From Phoebastria nigripes (lineage: Eukaryota > Chordata > Aves > Procellariiformes > Diomedeidae), in NCBI GenBank assembly GCA_035582835.1, contig JAYKAV010000500.1, positions 191,924-255,923 of the forward strand: a stretch of DNA of 64,000 nt, given 5' to 3'. A program made the translations under genes and the position numbers. Shown one piece after another: positions 1 through 10,225 of this stretch. The notes under the pieces are model-generated. The model did not search any database, had not been told where the DNA came from, and saw only the letters and a program-made list of their open reading frames with translations. The stretch's first letter is position 1. Every line of letters starts with the position of its first letter.

Positions 1-3000
1 CAGAGCTGTGGAAGTTTACTCATAAAATATGGAATTAATCATATTCTTAGCCTCTGATTATTCAAAGGAAGCAATACTATTGGACTCTTTCTGTACAAAC
101 CTTATTTTTGTTATGTAGCTGTGTTTACCAAATCCATGATATACCCAATCAGGGCAGCCTCCCAAACCTCCAGGATTGGTTGATATTGAACTTGTAAAAT
201 GTTTATGAGTGAGTGTTTGCCTGGTAATGTAGCCCTGGGTGCCCTGCTGTCAGCATGGAATTACTGATACTATTACACACAGAAGGGGTTTGGAGGGAAG
301 AGAGAAGGAGAGCTGGGTAGCCATAGGGAACTTTCTTATCTGAACTCTTAATGTGCATTTAGACAAAATAGTTTTCACCAAAAAAATACCTTCCCCACTT
401 TGTTTAAAAAAAAATCTGTCCATTTACACTAAAAAAAGTGTTTCTACAAAGAATCTTATTACACTTATTTGAGCTCTAACTGTAGAGCAAAAAGATTAGT
501 CTGTAGTAAATAGATTAAAAAAATTATTAAGAAGCAGCTACACTACTAGATGCAAAAAGAGACATTTTTGCAATCTTTGCCATATTCTGTGCATGAAATT
601 TACTGAATTACTAGTAATTACCACTTCATATTTTGTAAAAATTATTCTAAATTACTTACTATGGTAGATGCTCAGGTCAGCCAATCAGATCTAAACACAC
701 CACCAAAAATCTATATTCCGCAAAATAAAACTCCGAAGCTATCTTAAATATACAGCTACTGACCTTCAGAATCATATTTTCTTCACCAATTCACTGTAAT
801 AAAAATGAACATTTTGTCATCACTTTGGCAAACTGTGCCAAACACCTTAAAACACATGTCACATGCCAACTTTACTTCATTTTTCTCCTCAGGGAATAGA
901 TACATCTGGAATCATAATCACAGATAAAAACCTTGACAAAATTGCACGAGCCCACCCCTTCTCTCCAACACCTACCTTTTCATAACATTTAATACAATAT
1001 TAATATCGGTTACTAAAAAGGCTTCCAACCTTTACATTTCTGACATAACATGTTCAAACCCATATTTCACACTTCTTGTTCTGTTTTAAGTTCAGTGGAT
1101 TTAACAGGACTCTGGAGAAAAGATCATGTGGTTGAAGATTTCCCTCCCTCTTTGACACCCGTAGAGGCAGTTTTGGAATTGTTTAAATAGCTGTGGCTAT
1201 ATAAACTGAAATATGTAAGATCATGGGCACCTTATTTCTCTCTCACATCTATAGATACATGCCTGTATTTTTATCTGAAATCTATTGCTTGTACCAGTGA
1301 CAAACAATTTCAACACAACATCTGGGCAAAACATTCTGAATATTTTCCTTTTAAACTGTATTATTTATCTTTCCTGCATATTCCTGGTTTACCAGACAAA
1401 TACAATTAGCTAATATTATATAATAATATTATTTGGTCTTTTTTACCTATGATTGGCAGTTTTTCAAATCAAAATAAAACACATTCTTAGTCGATCATCC
1501 TCTTGAAAGTGCACTACTGTTTTAAGCTCGGTTTGCTTCTGAGACAGCTAGAGATCTTATTCAGTCAGGGGTAAATGGTGAAATTATAGATCCAACAGAT
1601 TCTGTACTCTCCCCAAAACGCTTGGCTTAGGTAATATTTAATAGCTAATTCCTGGACTGATATTTTTACCGCATGCTTTTATAAAACATTCATCAGCTGG
1701 TATTGCAAAGAAATGGAATTTGAGAACTTTGCAAATTTTTATTTATTATTGTGTTTGTAATTAATACCATGCTGGAAGTACCTCAGGCAGCTCACTGTAT
1801 GGCTTTGTTCATGTCAGAATGGTGATAGCAACCTCTTTTTGTTACATATTTAACAGCTTTGAAAGACATTTTTTTAAACAGCAAATATACTAGACAGCTT
1901 TAAAGCAAAGGACATTAAATAGGTTGCCAATTATTCATTCAGCAGCTCTATGTGCGTCAAAAAAATGCATACCACCAAATTTTCCTGAGACAAACCACTT
2001 AAATTTCCTGTGACTCATACACCATTTTTGCACTAACTGGATAAGGATAGCAATCATTTAGAAAAAGAAACAGATATAAAATGTTTCTTGCCCTGGAATA
2101 CTGAAAAAAATCTTTAAAAATATGTTCATTTATAGTTAGGGGACAGCATTTGTGACAAGAAATGTCCTATTTTTAAACTGAACAGTGTTTCTTAATAAGA
2201 TTATTTCATTATTCTCTTTCACTTTAAAATGACCCAAAGCGTCTAACTCGGTATATAAGAAGTGCAAAAAGTGATATATGAATGGAGTAATAATTTCCCT
2301 GAATCGTTTCAAGTCAGTCCATAGAGCAACTGAATCTGAGGCATGCTAGTCTGTCTCCGGCAACTCAGGGAGATGAAGAGCTGAGCTGAGCTCCGCTTGC
2401 TGACAAGAAGCAAACTGTCTCACATTTTAGGAGAACAACATCATTGCCTATAAAAATGAAGAAGAGACAAAATAAATAAAACCAGTTAATGTTGTAGTTA
2501 ACTTGCAAATCAAGTAAATCTGTTGGTACAGTATTTTAGAAATAAACGGTAACAGCATCACACCAAACACACATTTCTGAACATATAAGCGTTCTGATTT
2601 TGATTTAATGGTATATCAGCGTCAACTATTGCTTCCTTTGCTGGTACACACTTCCTGATGCCTACTGTGAAGGGTGCCCATATTTACAACTGAGTAAGAT
2701 GATTAATTACACCTTGTCAATCACGGTGCATGAAGACATAACACCACAGCAGACAATGAAGAAGATGCCTGAAGCTACAATTACATTTTAATTCATAGTT
2801 TATTGTATGTTCCCATATATTGCAGTCTAATAACCGTAGGGGCATCGAAAACATATGAGATATCAATCACTCTGCCCCCTGGTCTTTCATGTTTATATTA
2901 TTCCACAGCCTTTAAATTACCATAAGTAGTTACTTATTTTCTAAGCTTTCTTCTCTTCTCTCTTACCTTTTGCTTCCATTTATCTTTTATTCTTAGTACC

Positions 3001-3143
3001 TTTATCCAACAGCTATAAGTATTTGATGGAAGTTTGTAGCTCACTTAAAATCTGTAACAGACAACCTGAAACCCAGCAATTAGCAAAGACAGCTTAGACT
3101 TGTGTTCCTTTGTTGAAGGAGGCGTTGAATCTTTTGTTCTGAT
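1..3143. other. AT-rich 5' intergenic flank
   Basis: No coding region is supported in this stretch; every reading frame is broken by frequent stops and there is no splice-flanked open segment that I recognise. It contains TATA-like octamers near 1198 and 2252, and a pure A/T hairpin at 1411-1431 (9-bp arms, 3-base loop). These are expected by chance in DNA this AT-rich. A minus-strand AATAAA (plus-strand positions 2986-2991) lies about 150 bases beyond the stop codon of the minus-strand exon candidate at 3144-3287 and could be its poly(A) signal. In mammals DENND1A is the upstream neighbour of LHX2, but none of its exons is visible here. Confidence 0.6.
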
Positions 3144-3287
3144 TTAGTCACGGTAGCTGGGTGGAAGCTGGTACCTCATTATGTGGTTGGTCTGTTTGTC
3201 TGGTAGGTAGCAGATGGTACTGGAGATGACGTTACCAAGAGAGGCAGGGTAGAGAAACTCAAGACCTGTGATTTGTTCACCTGTCAC
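3144..3287 (-). CDS. candidate 3'-terminal coding exon of an unidentified minus-strand gene
   Basis: Read on the minus strand, a good acceptor is followed by 47 open codons and a TAA. The acceptor is a T-rich tract ending TTTTGTTATAG, with a branch-like TTTAAC about 18 bases upstream. The peptide starts VTGEQITGLEFLYPASLG and ends RYQLPPSYRD. Base composition is balanced inside this stretch although its surroundings are AT-rich, and the codons look ordinary for vertebrate coding DNA. A minus-strand AATAAA follows about 150 bases after the stop. I do not recognise the protein. Earlier exons would lie at higher coordinates, toward or across the LHX2 promoter, and I could not find them. An open run of this length can occur by chance; a conserved non-coding element or an antisense lncRNA exon are alternatives. 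Confidence 0.3.
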   Translation of the reverse strand: MTGEQITGLEFLYPASLGNVISSTICYLPDKQTNHIMRYQLPPSYRD

Positions 3288-4869
3288 CTATAACAAAATA
3301 CAGGTTAAAAGACTTTATTATTAGCTGCACCATTTTTTTAATGAAAAAACTCTCATTTCAAATGAGTCTGCATTTGATTCTAAAGATTATTTTGCTATAG
3401 CAATTTTTCTGTTGCTCGTTATTCAAGAATATCCTGGATTTTATTCTGAACAATGTAAATGTCATTCATGTGTCAGTGTGTACATTAGCAGCTTTGTGTT
3501 TACATTCTGTTACTCTCCTTGTGTTTTGGTAGCAAGGGTTGGATGTCTTCTTGTGTTTGTATATCCATTAAGAAGATAATCAGAGATAGCCTGTGAACTG
3601 GAGGTCATGCCACACCTTTTTAACGAGCTATTGGTATTATTGGTTCCAACCACTTAGGCAATACTGTTAGATAAATACTGTATGTTAATTCCATAAAATA
3701 TATAAAATCTTTTTGATAATTAGCAATGTCAGACAGAGTGTACACATCCGTGACCTTTCTTAACTGCAAAATGTATGTAATCAATTATGTGATAGGGAAT
3801 TAAACTGGTATTAAAACATCTAAGGATAGTACAGTATGCAGCTATAGATACGGATATGTACTGCAAATTGCTTAAGTACAACACAACACAACGGTGTTCC
3901 ACAATGGTGTACGTGGTGTCCAGTGAGCAATATTCCACATCTCTGTTATTGGAGGCAAATCTCCCATCACAGACAGTATTTGAAACGTCTTGCAATTTAA
4001 CGGAGGAAGGGAAAGATTATTTCGTCAAGATAAATACTATACAGCTCCACTAATCCTATTGCAGAATTCTAATCTGAATTAAAACATGAACTTCCATTGT
4101 TTCCAAGGTCTGATTTTAGGACAGTCTTTGGATAGTTCCCACAGATGCCAAATGAGCTTGCATTCTGTATGGTTTCTTGAGGGGTCTTGTGGTTATTTCA
4201 TATGCATTTCTACAAGAGACACTTTGTTCTCCTCTGTGACATGCAAATGTATTTAACTACTCAGAGCACTTCCAACAGAAAGATGATAAAAAGCTTAGAT
4301 TATTGTAAGAAGGGAACACACAAAACCAGCAAAGCTTGACTATAAACAGAATAATTCCAATTTTAGCAAAGATAGTCTTAACTGTACTAAACCTGTAAGA
4401 GGCAAATCACTATGTCAGAAAACAACACCTAACAGTAATACGCTAAGTGATGCAATAATGTGCAGTCGTGGATTAGGCAGTGAGTCTCATCATCTCAGAT
4501 ATGCATTCAGATTTACTTTGCGTTGTGCTACCTTTTCTAATACAATTAGAAGCGTGATATTTGACATCTTTAATACTAATTAGTCCTTCCTTACTACCCA
4601 CCTTCTGGATAAATATTTAGACATCACCAACAGTTTCCCTGTGTACTCTTTGTCTTTTCTGGAGACTTCCTGAAGCTTCTCCTCAAGTTTCGAGACCTTC
4701 CTGGCCTGGTTTTCTTACAGTCTACTTAGACATAAGAGAAGTGAGAGGCCTCGGTCAGTGGAAGGCTCCACGAACTTGAGTGACACGAATTACTATATTC
4801 TTAGGGTGAATATTTTTCATAACGAGTGTTGTTGGGTGCATCCAAGTAATAATAAACGTTTGGGGTATC
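3288..4869. other. 5' flank between exon candidate and promoter island
   Basis: AT-rich DNA with no supported gene. Two overlapping short open frames around 3729-4053 have low-complexity, stop-bounded peptides and no splice or homology support. GC content rises abruptly at about 4880 into the LHX2 CpG island. Confidence 0.6.
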
Positions 4870-5141
4870 ATGATCTCGGAGTGTAAACAAACTTTTGACC
4901 CCCTACTTCTCCCGCGCTGGAGGCATTTTCCCCGACAGCCCCTTTGTTGCTCCAGGGCGAGGCACGTCGCTGGCTGTCACCAGGCGGCAAACGCGGACCT
5001 CCGAGCGGCTGCCGCTCCCGGCCTCCAGCGCCCGCCTCGGCCACTCCCGAGGCCACGGAGCGCCGAGCCGCGGCGGGCAACGGGACGTGGCAGCGCTCCG
5101 GTCCCCGGACGCCCGGCGCAGGGGCCGGGCCGGGCGGGCTG

Positions 5142-5416
5142 NNNNNNNNNNNNNNNNNNNNNNNNNNNNNNNNNNNNNNNNNNNNNNNNNNNNNNNNNNN
5201 NNNNNNNNNNNNNNNNNNNNNNNNNNNNNNNNNNNNNNNNNNNNNNNNNNNNNNNNNNNNNNNNNNNNNNNNNNNNNNNNNNNNNNNNNNNNNNNNNNNN
5301 NNNNNNNNNNNNNNNNNNNNNNNNNNNNNNNNNNNNNNNNNNNNNNNNNNNNNNNNNNNNNNNNNNNNNNNNNNNNNNNNNNNNNNNNNNNNNNNNNNNN
5401 NNNNNNNNNNNNNNNN
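5142..5416. other. assembly gap (275 N)
   Basis: A continuous run of 275 Ns sits inside the most GC-rich part of the promoter island, with flanks of almost pure G/C. Sequencing drop-out in extreme GC is the likely cause. Long open frames that appear to cross it exist only because N codons cannot be stops. Confidence 0.99.
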
Positions 5417-6137
5417 GGCCGCCTCGCGAGCAGCCGCCCCGGGCCCCGCGGGCCGCGCCGCTTTAAGGAGAGAGGGGGGCCGCCGAGTGCCCGTCCCATC
5501 TGGTGCCCATCCAACTCTTCCTCCTTCCCCTTGGCTTTTTCTTTTCCCAATGAGCTCCAGCGGGCTGGGGGAGGAGCGGGGGAAGGAGCAAACTTTGCCC
5601 CTGAGCTGCCGCCGCTGCCAGCCCTCTGGACTGTGAGTGCGTACGGTGGGCATCCGCCCCATCCTCCTTGCAGCACCAGCCTGCTCTCCGCCTGCTGCAG
5701 CCTTCCTCTCCCTTGCTTTCCTCCTCTAAATTTCGCACAGTACGATGTAGGGGGCTTGTCGTTATTATTTTTTTTATTTATTTCTCACCGAAGATGGTTT
5801 AATTTTTTATATTTCTATTATTTATTAATCCTTCCCAACCGTAAACCTGCCCAGCCTTCTGCCAGGCGGGCCAGAGCATAAAGCCTGGGACTGCACCTGG
5901 GGCAATGAGCCCTGCACTGAAGAAGCCTCCTAGAGGGATGTGCCGGGGCCGCGCAACAGACTAGATCCAAGCCCCGAAGCTAACACCACCAGTTATCCCC
6001 TCTCCCTCATCCCCTTCGCCCGCCTCTTCTGCACCCCATCCCTTTGAAACCTCGGATCAGTGCCTGCCCTGCGCTCTGGAGATCTTTGCCGGGGTGAAAA
6101 GCCCGGAGCCCGAGGAGAGACGGGGCGGCCGTGCTAG

Positions 6138-6248
6138 ATGCATGGGGGAGGGCTCCGGTTAATGCAAGTTCTGGGCTCCTGCAGGGACCCCGACAACTGT
6201 CCGCAGCAGCAGCAGCAACTCGGGGCCTCCTCCTCTGCTTCCTCAGCG
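6138..6248 (+). CDS. LHX2: possible in-frame N-terminal extension of LHX2
   Basis: The LHX2 frame is open upstream of the usual start, back to an ATG at 6138 immediately preceded by an in-frame TAG (6135-6137). A second in-frame ATG lies at 6162. These would add 37 or 29 residues. The segment from 6162 begins MQVLGSCRDPDNCP, then has five glutamines encoded by (CAG)4CAA and a serine/alanine stretch before MLFHSL. The N-terminus of the paralogue LHX9, as I remember it, begins MEIVGCRAEDNSCP before MLFHGI, a clear resemblance in both sequence and position. Both upstream ATGs have T at -3 and C at +4, so they are weaker contexts than the usual start, which has G at -3. Leaky or alternative initiation is possible; use in this species is unproven. 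Confidence 0.4.
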
Positions 6249-6368
6249 ATGCTTTTCCACAGTCTGTCCGGCACGGAGATGCACGGGGTCATCGACGAGA
6301 TGGATCGGAGAACCAAAAGCGAAGCACCGGCCATCAGCTCGGCTATAGACAGGGGAGAGACCGAAACG
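6249..6368 (+). CDS. LHX2: LHX2 coding exon 1 (residues 1-40)
   Basis: This exon encodes the short N-terminal region before LIM1, from MLFHSLSGTE to DRGETET. The start at 6249 matches the annotated start of mammalian LHX2 and has G at -3. The donor is ACG|GTAGGA and the intron is phase 0. The upstream frame remains open, so this exon may begin earlier in the reading frame. Confidence 0.95.
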
Positions 6369-9300
6369 GTAGGAGGCGAAGGAATGGGAGAGTCATTCAA
6401 CCCCCTAAACATAATAAACCCCTCAAAGATACAGCTTTTCCCTTAAAATAACAGATCGGGGGGAAACGTACGCAAAATGCTAAATCAGAAGAAAATTAAG
6501 CATAAAGGCACCCCAAAAGATTAAATAAAACCGTGGGGAAAGGCATGAAACTGTTAATTATTAATAATATGCATAGTAATAGTAACGCTTGGGTGAAATG
6601 AACGGTACTGCTCTTGCGAGAAAACAGAAAGATAGACCAGCCTTTTGGTAGCGTCCAAGAACTCCTTCCCTTCCCCCAGCCTGTCCGGCCTTCCAAAGTT
6701 TTTAGGAAGAGGCAAAGTATGCTTTTATACAGATAACATTTTGGCACAGCGAATTTTTTGTCTGCAGAATGGAAACACAAACACCAAAGAATCCAATTCT
6801 GTGTTATTTTTCAGGTAGGATGTCTACACTGAGGTAGTCATTATAGCATTTACAAACAAAAAAACCAAACTCGAGTGCCTTTAAATTATGATTTTTTTAA
6901 ATAATTGTAATATATATGAACACTGGGTTTGCAAACATGGCAAACAGAGCTAGAAGATATGTTTCAGGGAGACGGATGGATGCAAATTTTTATAACTTTA
7001 CCACTTTTTAATCTTATGTCTGCTGATGCGTAGTATTTGTATATTAATACATTTAGATAATAAAAAGATGCATCTTTTTAACCAGAGTTAAGCTAGCAAA
7101 ATGGAAGAGATTTCTGAAGTGTGTTAACTGATTCAACATTTTATGTATACAACTTTTTTGTTAAGAAATGATAATTCTGAAGTGAAATGATCCCGTACTT
7201 TGGTTAAATGCTGTCTTGTAAGCTGATACAGGCATATGCAAGAAAGATATCTGTTCGGTTTTTAAAACTTCATCAGTATGTGTTACTTCTCTTAATGCTA
7301 TGTAGAAATTTACTTAAAGGTGACAGTGAGAGTATTTAATCCTGAAATACTGGCTGAAAAACAGCCTTTATACTATAAGGGTGGAACGTGATTTCTAATC
7401 TAAACGGTTTTGGTTTTCTTTGGAAAAGTTAATATTTCTCCGTCCAATTAAACAATATCACATGAACTTTCCTGGAGTAAATATTGTGGCATGATACCTT
7501 TACGTATCTATATATAATATATATGCATACACATGTGTATATAATAAATAGTGGGATAGAATACTGGATCCTTAAATACCATTTCTGGATCTCAGAATAT
7601 TTTTGTGACCGGAAAAGCAAAGCAGAAAAATCGTATTTCATTTACAGTGGATTTACAAGAAACGACTTTGGTTATAAAACGGTCCCTAATCAGAGTTCAG
7701 TTAATGCCTTAAAGAAATAAGCTATGGGTGGACTTGTGTGGCTAGCATACCAATGTAGTGCCATAATTTTATTTATATGTAGTTCTGATAGTGGGAATGG
7801 TGTAGTGCAAACAGTAGTGCTCTTAGCGGTGGGATTTTGTGATCTCTGCAAGCACTGGATGAAAGTAATCAGTCCAGCATATGCTGAAAAAATAGCTTCG
7901 TTTTCTTTCGATTCTTCCCTATTAGCTGTCTTTTCTTTTTGCTTTGCGCAAGGACTTAAGGCTCTAGAGGAGGTAAAAGTAAACAAACAACTTCTCTCCC
8001 GCCCCCCCCCGAATCAAAACAAACTGCGTGTTTGTCACATCCGTAAAAAAAAAATGTTTCGGGTTCTCTTGCACACGAACAAATCTGCAGTGTGCTTTTG
8101 TGCAAAGTGAGTGATAGTAAGTTTGGAACGAAGTGGACAGCAGCGCATTGCAAGGTCTGCCATAAACACTGCTCCACTCTGAGCCTCCTCTCTTGAATAC
8201 TGTTTTAAGGTGCCGGCTAGAATAAATAAGCGTGCTTAAAGGGTTTCCGATATTTTTCTCTCTTTCTTTCTTGGTAGAAGTTGACAGAATATGTATGTAT
8301 TTGTTTTTTGCAGGGTTTCGATTGGATTGCGATTTGACACTAAACTATTAAATTATATAGGGGTTACATTTAGTTTTATTGCTTCCAAGTTTATCCCAGC
8401 ATAATCTAAAGTGCTCTGTTGTTTTTTCCCCGCTTTCTTTCCTACACGTTTCCCTCTATTTCGTTTTCCTGATAAAACATTCTGCACCTCGGATTTAGTG
8501 ATGCTCGTCTCCTCCGCAGTTTTATTTACTGATGCCTTTAGTGCTTTGGGTCACAGCAGATTTGGATACATGTTGTTTGGAACCAGCTTGCAGGGAGAGC
8601 TGTGGCTGTAGCACTGTGACTACTAGGGGGTTTGATCGTAATTCACTCGGAATTTTATAGCTAGGAAAATACACACACCGACACGCTCCACATACACGCA
8701 CTCACAGAGCATTAACTATGCAGACGCTCTCAGTATATTCATAATAATAAATTTTAAAATTAGGTATCTACGATTTGCCCTACTCTGTGATTATTGCGCC
8801 TGTTTATTGAACAGCATCTTTTCTTCTTCTGGGACTGGAAAATCCACCAAAAAAAAAGAAAAAAAATCCTGGGTCTCATCCGGACGCCTTCTCTAAAACC
8901 CGGGCTGTTTTTCTTCTTGTCTTGCCTTCCTCCCCCGCTCCTCCCGGGAGGGTTGGATGCCGCGGGACCCTGGGGACCCGCGTTCCCGGGCGCAGGAGGC
9001 AGGTTGGGGCGGCGGGGCTCGGAGCCCCCTCTCCTCTCCTCTGCTCTGCTCCGCGTCTGCCAAGCCCCTGCAAGGGAGAGGAGAAGCCCGGCCCCGGCCG
9101 GGCAGGGGGAGGGGGGAGCCCAGCAGTGCACAAGAGTTTCTCCCTCTCGCTAACGGTCTGTAATTGTTTTCCCCCAGCAGACCATGCCTTCCATCAGCAG
9201 TGACCGGGCTGCCCTGTGCGCCGGCTGCGGGGGGAAAATCTCCGACCGTTATTACCTCCTGGCTGTGGATAAACAGTGGCACATGCGCTGCCTGAAGTGC

Positions 9301-10179
9301 TGTGAATGTAAACTCAACCTGGAGTCCGAGCTCACCTGCTTCAGCAAGGACGGCAGCATTTACTGCAAGGAGGATTACTACAGGTACAGCCTGCCCTCGG
9401 CCACCAGCCTGGGGGGGGGGACCTGCTCGCGGCCCCCCACGCCGAGCGAACCCCATCCTGAAGAGACTGCGGAAGGGATCCGTGGGCACACGGTCCCCGT
9501 GGGGCAGGCTGTGGGCTCCTAAAACCTCTCACTGGAGAGGGAGACTTATGGTGGGGATGGGCCCCGTGTTCCCGGGAGGGGGGCACGGCCCGGGCACTGC
9601 TCACCCCCAGCCAGCTTGCGGGTACTGGAGGCTTCAAGCAGGCGTCCCCTCCCCAGGCTTCTTGGGCTGCGAAGGGAAACGAAATGGCCAAGGGGAGCTA
9701 AGCGTGTTTCCCGCCCTGAACACGCAGGGCATGGCACGGAGCGGCACCCTCACCCTTGGGAAGGGTTTGCCTTCCCCGCCCGTGTCCCTTTGCAGGGGTG
9801 CAGGGATGGGGCTGAGCCCCGGGCGCGCTGTCAGCCCAGCCGGCAGCGGGGCTGGTCCTCGCCCGGCGGCAGTGCCTCCTGCGCGGGCCCGGGCCGTGCG
9901 CGGGGCCGGAGACACCTCCGGGGGCACGGGGAAGTTTGCGGGACGGGGGTCAGTGCGTTTTCTGGTGGGAGCTGGCGGGGCAGGAGCTGCGCTGCGAGGT
10001 GGGAAGCGGGACGAGGGCTCCTGGGCCGTGGTGCCCGCCCGGCGGGCGGGCGGCGCCCGGGAAGCGAAGCCGCTCCGCAAACGTCCCGGCTTTGTGCCGC
10101 TGCCCCGGCTGAGGCGGCCGCCCCGGGCCCCGCAGCCCCTCTCCCTCTGCCGCCCTCCGGGCGGACCCGACGAAAGGGG

Positions 10180-10225
<46 letters not shown>

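Larger units (their letters stand above)
4880..6248 (+). promoter_or_regulatory. LHX2: LHX2 promoter CpG island and 5' leader
   Basis: CpG and GC density jump from about 4880 and stay high up to the LHX2 start codon, apart from a T-rich patch at 5765-5830. Developmental LIM-homeobox genes normally have CpG-island promoters, so this is the likely transcription start region. No convincing TATA box is seen and the start site cannot be placed. The island is interrupted by 275 Ns, so part of the promoter is missing. The leader has several upstream ATGs; those at 6138 and 6162 are in frame with LHX2. The island could also fire on the minus strand toward the exon candidate at 3144-3287, but that is inference. 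Confidence 0.7.

Noticed and set aside
1198..2260. TATA-like octamers near 1198 and 2252
   Set aside because: Expected by chance in AT-rich DNA and not followed by any supported exon.
4868..5881. Several long open frames on both strands (up to 328 codons) around the N gap
   Set aside because: They depend on about 90 N codons that cannot be stops and on extreme GC. No frame shows a known domain.
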